Part shown: in pieces, positions 49,061 through 62,800 of the stretch | How positions within the stretch are numbered: position 1 is the stretch's first letter | How the letters are laid out: each line of letters opens with the position of its first letter | DNA from: Callaeas wilsoni | Taxonomy: Eukaryota; Chordata; Aves; Passeriformes; Callaeidae | NCBI GenBank assembly: GCA_013398955.1 | Contig: VWPU01008485.1 | Span: 176,383 to 240,382, forward strand | DNA: 64,000 nucleotides | Reading direction: 5' to 3' | Position numbers and translations under genes: made by a program | Notes under the pieces: generated by a model | Database searches by the model: none | The model's input: the letters and a program-made list of their open reading frames with translations, nothing else | Told to the model about the DNA's origin: nothing

Positions 49061-52000
49061 CTAGGATGGAAGCCTGACATTGTATAAAGTAAACAAAGAT
49101 GATTTAGTGCAGAATACTTATTTTAAGTAAGAGCTTTATCCCATTTGAGCAAAAAGGATCAAGAATGCTTATAAATAAACCATTGAGTGCAAATACTTTA
49201 GACTCCACCATAACAGGCTAGCAATAAACAAGAGATTTCTGTAATATTAATTCTGGTTTAAACAGTAACTGTATGCATGCTGAGTAAAATTAAATTACAC
49301 CAAAATACTTTGTGTGGGGACAAGTCATTCTTACCATTTTACGGTGCTGCATAAATGGTACATAATAACATAATGTAATTGCTTTCTACAAAACCTGATC
49401 ACACATAATTTCTCCCAATTTATCATGCTAGTTCATACCAGTAAGTTCCCAAAGGAGCAGCTTTGTTAGCAGCAGGTATTGATTTTTGAGCTCAGACTGC
49501 ATCTTCCTACTATTACATTTCACTTGAGAAATTAAAATGTTTCTGAAAACTGGCAGTGGGGCAACACACCACCTTCCTGGCAAAGGAATATTACAAGGCA
49601 TTTACGGATGTCAGCGCCAATTCCATTTACCAGGTTGTAGTGCATGGGAAACTTTTCTGCATTACTAATGAATAACAACTTCTGAAAGATGGGAAATTAA
49701 TTTGATAAGAAGCCACCCAAACCCTTGCAGAGCAGGATAAAGGCATCCAGGAGGAATGCATAAACAGGATGGCTAAGTCGGCAGGGTAAAGCAGGAGGGC
49801 TGTCAGAGCAATACTTTGACTTTCCTAGAAGAGGCTCCTCAGGGAACAGCTTCCCCGAGCCCCGAATGCCACATTAGCAGGGCACTGATTTCACACCCAG
49901 CTTCACCTTCTGGCCTTCTCTGTACGGCCCTACTCACATCTCTACAGCAGCAGTAGGTCTGGCAAAAGCCAGGAAGGGAAGGTACTGAGAGCTTCAGACC
50001 TCCCTAATTAACTCCTTAGTCATTGCAGCCCTTGATCTTTCTAGTATGGCCTGTCTTCCTGCTACTAATCCATGAAATCAAGAGAAGTGCTGACAAAAGT
50101 ATAATTACTTGGGCTGCTGTTTTATGGTACAGAGCATTTGGTGACAAGACTGCTTGAAGGTGTTCCTGTTCCCCTTGCCTGCCCACTGTTTTCTTCTGGT
50201 GGGAAGGCCACTCCAGCAGCCTAGCTGAAAGCTGCTTGAGGAAATGCTCCAGCTTCAAAAAAAAATGAAACCTGCAAACAAACAGACACCACACCTGAGA
50301 CAGATCCATGCATTTGCAGAGGAGACATTAGGAATGAAAGCTGATTTCAGGGGACAGACCCAGAAGCAGGGCTGCCTCAAGCTTGGATCATCACCAAACA
50401 CTTGGTAGCCTTATACACATGAATGTTCAGGGAGATTTCTGTTCCAGGACGAACTCACTGTATTTTGTATGCCAGGAGACAGCCATGGGCAGCAATAAAA
50501 TTGCTACCAAATGTGATAATATTTCCATTAGGGAAGATGTGTTTGCGTCTGGGTTCAGCTAGGATAGCTTTATGCCTAGAGAGTTATCAATCAGTGCTCC
50601 TTCCTTTTTATTCTGCACTCTCAAGTCTGACTGGTATTTTTGTCTCTGAGGTTAGAGACAAATTTATTGTTTTTTCTTCCTAATGCCATTAAAGCTTTGT
50701 CATTTTGGCTTTGTGAGATACTTTATTTAATCAAAAAGGAAAATAAGGGATTTTATTTCTACAAAGACTGACAGGAGGCAAGAGCTGGTATTACCAAGCT
50801 TTGAGAACAGCTGCTATCAGGAAAATTATTCTCCAAATGGACAGTGAGGGCACTGACCACGGTGAACTGAACTGCGACATGTAATTTCATAACTTTGGCT
50901 GGGCTAAGCTGCCTAAGCTTATTGCTGCCTTCAGCAAGGGAGCACGTTGGCTTGCAGCCACAGTGGAGGGATGTAAAAGGCTTGAGGGTTGTTACAATTT
51001 TCTCAAGTGCCTAAAAAGTGTCCAACTGGTCATTAGCTGATCACCTCTTGGTTTAAGCAGATCACACGCTGCTGTGATCTGAAAACACACTGGTTAGGCA
51101 GCATTGCTGTTACAGACTTGCTCTTGAAGAATTACCACGCATACAGGAAATCTGTTTGATTCCCACATATGTTTGGTTTTCAGACTTAAAGGCTCCATGG
51201 TGGGGTAGAGGGAAAACCAACAACCAAACCATCATTAATTCCCTTGAGATCTGTGCTGCATTATTTTACTGTATGCAATCCTTTTGTTCTTCATGAGGCT
51301 TTATATACCAGTAGAGCATTTCTTCTCCTTTCTGGCTCTTTGAAAGTAGGCGAGTAAGATGAATAACAATCTTGCATGGTGGGTATGTATATCTGTCTGT
51401 AAACATTTATACGTGACTTTCATGTCTGTGAATTGTGCTGGACAGATAATCATGAAAACTTGACAGTCTCTCCTTCAAAGCAGAACTATGAGAAGCAATT
51501 ACATACACTTTGAATACCAGCTGGACAAGCTTCCCACACCATAAAACACGGTATTTAATTTTGAACCTGGAGGAGTTGCATCCTGCCATTTTGCTCTGTC
51601 TTCAAATAAGATTACTGCACTGTGCTCTGGGAAAAACCACGATGTTTATCATTTGTGCTAGCTGCAGAAAACCCTGTCTGAATTCACTGACCTCTGTGAT
51701 ACACAGGGTAGGACTGAATGATCAATCATCTTTAATCCTTAAAACCTACCAACAGAAAGAGGGAAGTGCACAGCTCCCTGCGATATGAACTGTTCTCTTA
51801 TCTGCGGCAGAATCCCTAGTATATAAGGATCTGAGCTTTATAAACTGCCTCATAAAATCCTGCATTTATCACGGGTGTCGGTACTGGGTGTAACTAAACC
51901 AGCATGGAGAGTGGTTTAACAACATGTATAAACATGACCAAGCAATGCAAATCACAGTTCCTGCAACTCATTTTGAGCTGTTCTTAGAACAGGGAGGAGC

Positions 52001-53062
52001 AATACACAATCAAGGGTGAAAATCATCGGTTTTCCCCTTTTTGAGCTTTTATTTCTTGTTAATTAATTGATACTGTGGATTAGTTCTGGTTGGTGGATAC
52101 ATTTAGGTGTTTTGTGAATCTCAGAGCATGCCCTACCTCCATTCACATTATGAAACAAGCACAACAAACATGCCTATTGACTGGGTATCTGTAACTGCGT
52201 TTGGTCATTTGAGAAATGTGTCACCATAAAGGTCACTTAGATGCCCGAGGACAGGAGGAAGGAAGGTGTAAGTGTAGAAGCCCATACATTGCACAAGGGC
52301 TGTCAAGGGACAGGAGCTGCGGACAGGCTCTTTTGCACCCCTCATAAAACCTGCTACTCCATACATTAGTGATAGCAATGTGTTTACTTTTTTTTTAATT
52401 AAAGGCATATACCTGTGCTCAGTCAGTTTCAAAATATTATCTATCAGCACTCCAAAACTGCCCTAAAGTCTTCATGCACTTGTTGCTCTAAGCCAGTCAG
52501 TTAGACTCACTGCAGAACACAGGAAAAAAAATTTGTGTGATTTAATTTCCTTGGTCTGAAACATCAAAAGGAGTGTTAAGGATGTGGACAAAAATCCTAT
52601 TCTGATTTATCAGGACTTAAATATATATTTTAAAATCACTATTTGTCTTTTTCCCTAGTATATTTCCAGTTAGCCACTAGAAGACCAATTCCTGCTTGCA
52701 TGCCGGCTACACCTGTTTATGTGGCTGGAAACTGGCCAAGAACTACCAGTAAAGCCCAGAATATGATAGAGGTGGAACTGGCAAAATTAAGGAAAAAACT
52801 GTGAACATTCTAAATAATGGCATTTTATTGTGTCATTTCCTTCTATGGGAAAGCTCTGTGAAGAGGGCTGTGTTTGCAGGGATTTTCACAAATCCTGCTG
52901 AGAAGGGAGGTGTTACCTGGGAGGAATATCTTGTCCTCTGCATGTGTACTTTTTGCTAGAGATTAAGTAATTTGCCCTGAAACTTTGTTCCTCCGTATCA
53001 GGTCAGGATTTTGCTCAACTTGCTCTGGTGCCGAGCTGAGCTGACAGCACACTGCTGACATT

Positions 53063-53116
53063 TGGGAAAAGGGGAGAGGGGCTGTGGTGCTACAAAACCC
53101 TGGGAAAAGGGGAGAG
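53063..53116 (+). repeat. short direct repeat, TGGGAAAAGGGGAGAG x2
   Basis: The 16-bp word occurs at 53063-53078 and 53101-53116, a 38-bp period, followed each time by related purine-rich sequence. This suggests a two-unit minisatellite. Confidence 0.85.
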
Positions 53117-56100
53117 AGGTGATGACACCGAGGGGCAGCCGAGTCTCCCGTACACCCACAAAATGCAGCATGGCATGGGCAAGTTGTCTTGCACCACCCC
53201 CTGATAAAATTCATTTGATGATCAGAGAGCTGGGAACAGTTGAGACCATCCCACAGAAATTGCTGGCTGGGCTAAGGTTTGAAGACTCTGAAGAGGATGG
53301 TCTTTCACTTCTGAAGAGATAAGCAAGTGCCATTAAAAGGCCCAGAAAGGGACCTTGTGTAAATTCTACTATTTGCCTTCTCAATTTAATTGAAAAAAAA
53401 GTAATTGGCAAGATTCAACAAGGACACACGACAATAATGCCTCACAACCAGGACATGGTATTAATAGGCTTAAAATCCCTCGGAACAGCAGTTACTTATC
53501 TAATTTTAAAATGTTTTAAATAACTATATTGCATGAAACTTTAATGATACATGGTACAACTGCACATTGTGCCACCAGTCCATTGCATTGAGATTGGAGA
53601 TAATTTCGCTTCTCAACTTGGCCTACTGTACCACTGGCACTGTTTTCCCCAGCTCCTACCACTGGTAATTTCCTGCACAAATGGGCAATCCCAGCCTGCA
53701 TTTTGAATCTGTATTTAGACTTTGGAAGATCTATCACTTAGTGTTTGTGAAAGTATCTGTTATTTTTGCAAAAATACCAGGCAGCTTAACATGTTTGGAT
53801 TTGGGCTTGGCTTACTTCTTTCTTTGCTTCACAGACAGACTCATGAGCGGCCCTTTTGATGCCATTGGCTTTTTCGACATTACATACTATCTATTAATTT
53901 CATACTACCAGACTTCCTTGGCTGTTATGCATAAAATGATTTCCAAGTGACTAACTTGCAGACAAACAAATGAGGTTGGGCTCTGGACCAGGTAAGGGAG
54001 CACCAGCCAGGGAGTCTGGCGCTATGTGTGTCTTTGCCTTACAATGATGGGACTTCATGCGGAAAGAAGGCCAGGAGGATCTGTATGAAGTGTGATGGTG
54101 AGCAGAAGGGACTGATATGATTCTGATCCCTGAAATCCATTCAGACAGTCATTGACTTAGCTATTTGTGCAGCTGCAAGGTCAAAGAAAAAGTGGACACA
54201 GAAAGAAGTAAATACTGTTTTCTTATCCTTTGTTGTAGGGTCATTTTTTTATTATAGGGCATTTTTTTTTCAATAAGGAAGTGTACACAATAGATATAGA
54301 CTGAATACACAATGCAAGCAGACTTCCAGTAACTTTCAAAAGCATTGCTTTAAAATGTCGGCCTCTAGGCATATCACTCAACAAATCCCAGAAGCTGGAA
54401 ACTCCAGACCTGCCCTAACACTGAAGACCTGTAACAACCAGAAACAACAGGCCTTGAAAGCATCTTCAAAACCCTAGGAAGCCTGGGAGTGAATGTTCTT
54501 TATTGCTCCTAATTACAGAATATTTCTTATCCTTCTCCTTATCTCAGTGGAAAAACATATTTTAAATGTGAGAAACATATAAATAACAGGCCCAGCTGAG
54601 TCATTAAATTTTTCTGATACTTTTCTCTGATTTTTTTTCTCTACCTCCTTTTTTTTCTTTATCTTGGCTATTTCTTACTAAAGATGGTTGCTTTCTACTT
54701 GACTTTCCTTTCTCTATTTTCATTCCTACAGCAAAAACAAAGAACAGTGGCTATTAGCTAAGGTCCTTCATAATTCCTTTGTTGACATTTTTCTTAGCCT
54801 TCTTCTTACCTCTCTTAACCTAAAATAGAAATTTTAAGCCTTAATCAAAGAAAAACAAAGGGTAAATATTATGTTCTCCCAGTTCTTCTAGTTTACTCCT
54901 AAGGTTAGTAGCTACAGCTGTATCAGCTGTACCTGATTGAATATAGCAGAGTCAGGGCTCCTCAGCAACAAGGTGTAAGGAAGAGGCTCCACTTTCATCC
55001 AGGGCAGAAGCCCAAATGTGCAGTACAGCCCTCCCATGCTCCTTCCTGCCTCCCCTTTATGCCAGTGACCACACTGTGGCAGAGGGAAGAGAGACAGCTG
55101 TTTGGGTAACAAATCACTTTAATGTCACATAAAAGAATGTAGAACCAAAATCTGAACTAACAGGTTTTACTTAACAGTTTTGCCAGGCTCAGGACAGGTA
55201 AATTAGTTACCAGGGCCCAGCTTCTGGACGGCAGCATGCACAGGTGACCACAGCCCCTGTGTCTCTGACACAACGCGCTGCCTAGCTGTGACACACGGTC
55301 ACGAGATCATGCGATGTAAACCTGAGCGACCAACAGACTCTTACTGTCATTATTTCCTATCATGCTCTATTACCCCGAAGACTACTAAGAATTCCTTTCT
55401 TGCCTTAGAATTGTCCTTGATATTAAAGCATTGCCAATTTAACACCAAAAAATCAATAGAGAAGTTGTTCCCAGAGAAATGGTTAATCAAATTGTTTCAT
55501 CTGTAATTGCATATCTATCTTTCTAGTGTTAATTAAAAAACATTAATTTTCAAAATGAGAAGACCTTCAGGATAAAAACTTTTGGCTAATGGATAAAAAT
55601 TTTGATCAACTTGATAATTTTAATTACAAAATCAGTATTTAATCACAGGAACTGATTATCTTTCCTTGTAAGTTGTTTTTGTCAAGCAATGGAGAATTTT
55701 CAGGTTTATTTAAAAAAAAAATCCCAACTTGCTCTACTATTAAACTTCTGCTTCCTCTTCTTCCTAAACTTTTTTTTTTTAAATTTTCCTGTATGGTTTG
55801 GCAGTTTGGCAGAAACACGAATAAAGAACTTCTAAGGAGGGGAATGTTTTAGACAGATAAAAGACACCTTTTCCTGATAGCCAAACCGCTCAATGCACAT
55901 TGAAGGCAGTAATCATCAGTCTTTGCATTCTTAGAGAAGCTATAAAATGTTCCCAATTCCTGCATGCTTAAAATGACCTTTTAAAATTATCTTTGTGAGT
56001 CTCTTGTCAAAGACTATCCTTGGTACCTCCCAATCCACCTTTTATTTTGCCTTTTGTTACTCCCTGGAATAGAGTTCTGTGTTCCCTAGAGGGTTTTGAT

Positions 56101-56428
56101 AGTAGCAAATTGCTCATATCAGCTTAGAAAAACCCATCCTCTCCTGTACTGTATGTCCTTTTATTTAATTTATAATAGTGAGGCAATTGGATCCTTTGCT
56201 TTTGTTCTCCATATAAAGTAACAGAAACCTAATAGGAGCAACCGGTGGAAAGGAAAACCTCACTCTAGGGCAGGAAAAAAATGTCCCTGTGACAGACATC
56301 ACACTGGGAAATCATGACCTGGTTTAGCTTCAGCCAAAGAGGTGGTTATTAGGGCAACTTAGTTCAAGAAGCAAGTTACATCAGGTTTTTGCATTCTTTG
56401 GGAGTGAGAAGGATAAGGGATGCCAGCA

Positions 56429-56453
56429 CAAAAAAAGAAAAAAAAAAAAAAAC
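56429..56453 (+). repeat. poly-A tract
   Basis: Two adjacent A runs interrupted by a single G. No retroposon body is recognised upstream of it. Confidence 0.85.
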
Positions 56454-58435
56454 TTACACAAGGAGAGGAAAGCAGTCTGCTTTCACCTTTTATTCACAGT
56501 GTATTTCCACAGGTAACTTCTCATTTTGCAGATTCATGGTTGTCTGAATGTTGACAGGAATCAATTGGCTTGTCATTACTGGAGATAGATGCCCCATACA
56601 AGTACAGGAGCAACTATGACATACATGTTTTAACATTATTTTTCTATCAAGGTTCAAATTTGGGAGTCTATAGGTTTTAGCTGAGTAATTCGGGAGACGT
56701 TACAGGCATTGGTACAAGTCAAAGAATCTCACTAGTCTTGTGATCCTCTCCAAGTAAACTGTGTGTATGGAAAGTAACTGAATTAAGATGCTATGCTGAG
56801 TGATAAAAAGGCAGACTCTTCACTCACTACTGTGGTGATGCCCCTTCTCAGGCCACACTATGATCTGAGACATGCATACATAAAGGAGACAAGTCTGTGG
56901 TTACTATCTTTTACAATCAAATTTGTCACCAGAAAAATCTCTTATATTTCCACTTCTTTTTGTAAAGCATTATATGAAGTTATTAGTCTATAAAAAGCAG
57001 TATGAAAAATAAGAAAACATAATAAAATATTGTAATAGTGCAGGCAATAAAAATGTAGGGTTCATATAGGAAGAATACAAGCTTAGTATAAAGTTTATAA
57101 ATGTCTCAATCGATTACTGTCAAACCCTACATTTGCTTTTCCTGCACTAACAACTAAACACCTTTGTTACCTCTCTGGTTTCATATTTATTCATGACTAG
57201 CATGTTACCCCACACCAATAGCTTGATATTGATATTATACATGTGAAAAACATGTAATCAGAAATAATTCCTGTGACTGGTGATGACTCCATTAAACAAT
57301 TTTTATTAATTTGATCTTTTTGGAAATGTAATTGCATTTTCAAAAAACATAATAAACAATATATTGAGTTTTAGTTTCTTCATTATTCTTAATGTACTAC
57401 ATTATTGATGTTGCCTCATTGACCTTGTCCCCTGAGGCAAGCACTGCTGACACCTTTTTTATTATTTTTCTCATTAATAAACATGTGCCTTCTTCACTAG
57501 CCCATGCACTTCTTCCACCATGTAGAGTGGATAAAGTGTCTTTTATAATTTATTTATTATTCACTGGCTGTTGATTCTAAGTCTTTCTATGTCATCTTCC
57601 TACGAAAAGATCACTGGAGTAGTTAGTTTCTTAATTTTGTACCCATGCACATAACTTAGCTGTTTGTCTAAGAATTACAGGCTCTGTATTTGGATACTGT
57701 TAAGTGAAAACACAAAATATTCGTTGTTGCTGTTTTGTCTAGGAGCAGAGTATGTTATTAATGTAAATTGCTAGTGATATCTAATTTTAAAATACAAATG
57801 CTGACATAGCACCAGAATGAGGGGAATCCCTACCACTTTTGACATCCTTCCCTAAATTCACCGTGTCCCTTATCCCTTTGGCAAACTCTGTAACAGGCTG
57901 TGCAGTGGGATTTAACAGAGACTAGACTACAGATAACTCCATGGTTAGACACTAACCTACAGTGTAGCTCCACTAAATCTGTTATTCCAGATTAGGAAAT
58001 AAAAAGAAAAGGAGAATATTCTCTGTGACCTTTACAGTGCTCTTAGCCATATAGATCCACCAAAGGCAGAGGAAAAGACACTCCTCTGCCACGTCATCCA
58101 GACATGCACTCCCCCTTCGCTACATCATCTAAATGCAGATGTCTCTGTAGCATTTACTTAGCTCCTTCTTCTTCTGTCTTAGGCATACAAACATGGTAAA
58201 TACAGGGACAGTTTTAAAGTCTCTGAGTGTATCCTCTACATAATTGCCATGTTTATCCATAATGATATAGGAAGTGTTCAGTCCAAAAAAACCCAAAAAA
58301 ACCCAAGGTTAGGAGATAAAACCCCTTGACTATTATAATTTAGTTTCACTGCCTCTGTAATTGCAAAAGTGAAGTCAATGCATTTTCTCTGCCTGATGGG
58401 GAAGATAGAAAAGTAAAAGGTCAAGGTTTATCCGT

Positions 58436-58620
58436 CTGTGGTTCTGCCACTGACTTAAGCGTATAATCTTGCACAAATCACTTTGAGCTGTTGTGTATCA
58501 GGTTCCCAACTAGGATAGTTAATGGCATCTTCCTGCTCTGCAAATAATTTTAGGTCTATGTCAATTCTAGTAGCTTAATAATGTTAATCAACATTAATTT
58601 ATTGGGCAATGCTTTTAAAT
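58436..58620 (-). repeat. ancient MIR/L3-like retroposon remnant, antisense
   Basis: Plus-strand GTTCTGCCACTGACTTAAGC, then CTTGCACAAATCACTTTGAGC and a degenerate 'cagtttccc' to 'ggataataa' segment match the antisense MIR/L3 pattern. The match weakens after about 58560. It is an old copy, called by pattern only. Confidence 0.5.
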
Positions 58621-61399
58621 GCCTTTTGTGTGCTTATTTTTCTGTATTAATGTTTCCAAAACTGTTTTTATTGTCATGACTGTAAAATGTATTTAAAATC
58701 CTTATTTTTATTATGTTATTTTCCCACAATTGGTAGTGAAAAGGGATTTTTTTTCAGCAATGTGTGTTCGTTTTCCTCTAATGCTGGCTTATGTCAATGA
58801 CAAGCGATCTGAAAAGTCATGCCATCATAGCAATATAAAGGTATAGCTTGAAACTTTTACTTTATTCAGAATTGTTCACAGTTGCATTCATTCAACCCAA
58901 CTATTTATTCTTTTATCCTCTTTATCCTCTCATGCATTCATTCTCTCACGCACTCTGCTACTGACCTGTCCCCTGCATTATATATCAACTTGCAAACCTC
59001 TGGGCACTTTCACTGCCCTTTTCACGGACTTACTAAAAACCTACCACCTGTTCACTCACTCACTCTTGGACAGATCTGCCCTCAGTCTCAGACCTGGCTT
59101 CCGAGACAGTTTTGGTCTTCTCTCATTCCCTACTCTGCTCCTGTATCTTCTACCCTGTAGCTTTTTTGTTTCGGAGTTTAACTAAGGACCACAGGTTTAA
59201 GAGCACCGTCAGTTGTTATAGCTTTCTTTAGCCCCTTTTTCTTGCTTAATTGCTTATTTTTTCTTCCTGAACCAGATTTAATACAGCTTGCTTAAAATAC
59301 TTAAAATAGCCGTGTGTATATTCAACCTCAACATGTATTATGACTGAGGCAGTATTTACATATTATTACTTTGCAGAAAGCATTATGTGTCCTTTTGAAG
59401 ATTAGACTTTATTAAGCTTATAGTAGAGGTTTTTAAAGGTATGTTTCCTCCATGTCCTTGGAATACTCATTATGGAATTGATGCGGACATGTATTAATAA
59501 TTGTTCATTACATGATCTCATTGCCACAGCATGCAGTATTTGAGAGATTATAATATTTTTTAGAAAAACAAAATCAGTTATAATTACTGTGAGGACCACT
59601 GTCTTTAGCCCTACACCACTAGTTCACATACAATCCAGATTAATATTACAGATCTCTGGAAAACGTCTCAGATTTGTGTCAGAGGCCATTAGTTTTTTAG
59701 TCCTGTGAAAGACATGACTTTTAATTGGAACCAATAGGAATTTTCAGTGGTGCAATTTCAGTGGTACTAGCTGTATGTTCCCAACACTGTTATTACTAGT
59801 GTTTTCTTTTTCTCATCAAATCTCATTTGGTAATATATTTTACTTGAAAGAAGGTTCTAAATGTGACTGAGAATCAGCCATTTGACAAGGTACAAATATA
59901 AATTCCTTGTTTCACTTCCAACAGTCAAGTCTGCAAGACTTTACAGGTTTTGCTAAGAATGGAGATTGAAAACTACACTATACAAATTAACAATGTAATT
60001 TTTAAGACGTCATGACATCTAACCTGGATAGTCAGAAATAATGGAAATTTTGTCTTGGTGCTAGCCTTTGCTCCAGTTCCCTTGTGCCAGTCCGGGTTTT
60101 TGGAAATTTGTGCAGACTGCAGGCTCCCTGGGGAAACCTGAAAAGATCCCTGTGATTTTCCTACGCAGAGCTAAGAACTGCCCAAGCCTAGATTTTGCAA
60201 AATGAGAGATTAAGAAACCATCTTTGTTTCTTCCCTTGGAATATCATTTCATAGTTGTACCCCTCAGGAGATGCTTAAAGTCTTGTCTACACGAGAGGGT
60301 TTTGCTAGCATATTAATACCAGCAGTCAGTCCCAGTGGAGATGCAGGTTAATCTTCTGGTGGTATAAATTACAGCAATTGCCCAAATAAAATATGATAAG
60401 GATATTTTATCATGCTACTGTATTTGCAGCAAGGATTTTCTGGAATGGGTTCGTTTGATCCTCTTTTATGCTCCTGTAAGACTCAGATTCATCATCAGAA
60501 CTGGTTCTCCCCCTTCCTGGCAGATCGTAGCTTCTCAGCCCCTCCTGCTCCCCGCTGCTGTCTCCCAGAGCTGAGTATGACTAACTTCTTCTCCATGCTT
60601 CATATCCAATGTTTTGATGGCATTATGACCCTATTTGATGTCAATGATGTGATGAACACTGGTTACCCAATGTTAAGCTGGCCTAAGTTAAATCACCATT
60701 TTGAAAATGTAATGCAGGAAAACTGATTTCCCAGTGTTTTCCCACAACAGTTATTTGCTGCTTATGTTAACATCCTCCTTCAGACTCTACCACTTCACAG
60801 ACTCTGAAATATCAAGGTTGCTTTGCATCTAAACTTCCTTCACAAGAGGTTATCATCATGTCTCCATGTCTTTAAGAGGTTCAATTTCGTCAATGATTTC
60901 TTCTTGACAGTATTTCTTACCTACAGCTAATGTGAATTATTAGAGATTAACTATCATGTTATTGTAAAAATACAGTGTTGTGTAATGCTGAAATTTAAAG
61001 GTCAGTCAGTAAAGCTAAATATTTTGTTCAGTCTTGCTTCATTGACTGTTGCTAACCAAGCTAGGGCAATCTCATGACACTGGTATCACCTGTTCCACAG
61101 CAATTAAAAAACCCAAACCAAACCCCAAATCCAAAACCAGACACCCATGTGTTGGTCCATGTCATTCATCTGAACAGTCACACCAGGCGTGCACGGACAG
61201 GATGGTAATCAATAACTCATCAGTGACTCAGCAGAAGGATCGCGGCTGAGATCTGTGTATTTACTGACCTATTTTCTGTCCTCCTTTTACATACCGCCAA
61301 GCAGTCAACTAAGCGAACCTATGCTTTTAAGTGCAGTAATTCCAGCAACGTTTGCTTTCGATACGAGTTATTCCATTCCCATGGTGCCGAGAGGCTGGA
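58621..61399. other. non-coding DNA upstream of the right-hand CpG island
   Basis: AT-rich unique sequence. A possible ancient transposon remnant lies at 60276-60385, and an A/C-rich tract at 61106-61138. No gene is recognised. Confidence 0.6.
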
Positions 61400-62800
61400 T
61401 TCCAGGTGCGGTTTTCCCCGTGATCTGCGGAGAGCGGATCCATCCTGCCCAAGACAAAAAGGCGGAGGAGGAGCAGCGGAATGCGACAAGTGGCACTAGG
61501 TGCGAGGAGGTGCGGTGGCTCTTGCACGGCCCGGCTGAACGGCGGGACACCGCACCTGCTTTCGGCAGACGCGCCTCGGTGCCTTGCCAAGCCACGCAGC
61601 CCAGGTGGCGCGGGAGGAGCCGCTCCGCCGGCGCCGTGACCGGTCCAACGTCACAGGGCGCCGCTGCCGCTCCGGCCGCCCCGCGAGGACGCTGCGGTTA
61701 ACGGAGCTGCGGCGGCGCGGGGGAAGAGAGTAGCAGCACCGAGGAGAGGGCAGCCCACCCCCCTGCCGGACCCTCGGGAGCGAGAACCGGGCCCGCCCCC
61801 AGCGCCGCTCGGCCGCCATACTGCAGGGCAACCCAAACTTGTTACACACGGGCACCAACTCCTCCTCCTCCTCCTCCTCCTCCTCCTCCTGCTCCTGCCC
61901 CTCCCGCCGCCACCGCCCAGCCCCCGCCGGCGCGGGGAGGAGGGGGCTGCGCTGGCCCAACCCCAGCCGCGGGGAAGGCGCCGAGGCGGGCGGGGACCGT
62001 GTGAGGGAGCGCTGAAGCCCCCCGCAGGTAGGAGCGCCCGGCGGGGCGGGCTGTGCGCCGGCCCGGGGAGGAGGGAGCAGGAGGCGGCGGCGAGGGAGCG
62101 GTCGGCACTGGGGCAGCGACCGTCTGTGCCCGCCGCGCTTTCTCCCGCCGAGGTGGGTGCGGGGCTGGGGGACCCGGCGTGGGGGCGGGCTGCACCTACG
62201 GAACGCAGTCGGTCCTGCCGCCTGACGAGGCCCGGGCCGCCGCTGGGTTCGGGCGGGGGGCAAGGGCGCTGGCAGCCGCCTGCGACGCGGCCGGAGCGAG
62301 ACGGAGAGGAGGAGCCTCCAGCAGCAGCAAATGAGCGAGAGCTGCCAGGTTTATAAATCTGCTTTTTCTCCCACCGCCCCCGAGCCCGGCTGACTCCGGC
62401 GGGAGCGAGCGACCGCCCGCCTGCGGCTCCGCCAGGTGCGTGCCCGGGGCGGCGGTCGGGCCCCCGCCACCCGTGCTGGCCGCACCTGCCGCGAAGGCTG
62501 GGGGCCGGGGGCGCGCCCGAGGGTGGTGAGGACGGGTGCGAGGCGTTTTCACCCGGCTGGGAAGCGGTCGGTTTCCAAGGGCCAGCAGCCCAGGTTGCCA
62601 GGAGTGTGTTCGGGCGCTTCGGGGAGGCCGCTGCCCGCCGTCCGTCATTCGGGACGCGGTACTGGGTGCTTGCTGTCGAGTAACCGGCTGCATGTGTTCT
62701 GAAGAGCCGTTCTGTGCTGTTTTATTTTTCAGCTGTCAGGAGAGTTTAAATCAGGTCTCCGCAGAGGTGCTGAGTTTGCAAGGTACGGGTGGAGGAGAGA
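61400..62800 (+). promoter_or_regulatory. CpG-island promoter with candidate untranslated first exons, probably SEMA4D
   Basis: A long GC- and CpG-rich island ends a 40-kb AT-rich interval. Plus-strand 5' splice sites follow one another: CAG|GTAGGA (exon end 62026), GAG|GTGGGT (62152), CAG|GTGCGT (62435) and AAG|GTACGG near 62781. This is typical of alternative non-coding first exons. No minus-strand splice site of similar quality was noticed. An ACGTCA CRE half-site lies at 61648-61653 and a YY1-like GCCGCCAT near 61812. In mammals the neighbour divergent from GADD45G on its 5' side is SEMA4D, a class 4 semaphorin whose transcripts begin with untranslated exons; orientation and distance here fit. 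The gene name is inferred from synteny only, since no SEMA4D coding sequence lies in the window. Confidence 0.6.
61859..61890. repeat. (CTC)n trinucleotide repeat in the right-hand CpG island
   Basis: About ten and a half CTC units without interruption, continuing into impure CTGCTCC sequence. On the minus strand it reads as a run of glutamate codons inside a fortuitous open frame, which should not be called a protein. It lies just upstream of the first candidate splice donor, so it may be in a 5' UTR or the core promoter. Confidence 0.9.

Larger units (their letters stand above)
47801..58435. other. non-coding intergenic DNA
   Basis: AT-rich unique sequence with no CR1 recognised, poly-A and poly-T runs, and the two-unit direct repeat near 53 kb. 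No gene is recognised. Confidence 0.6.

Noticed and set aside
61496..62263. 255-codon minus-strand frame with a poly-Glu run
   Set aside because: It is created by the (CTC)n tract and GC-rich composition of the right-hand island; no domain, and neighbouring frames are equally open.
62053..62693. Several Arg/Ala/Gly-rich frames on both strands of the right-hand island
   Set aside because: Overlapping frames in all phases in very GC-rich DNA are expected by chance; the splice donors indicate untranslated exons.
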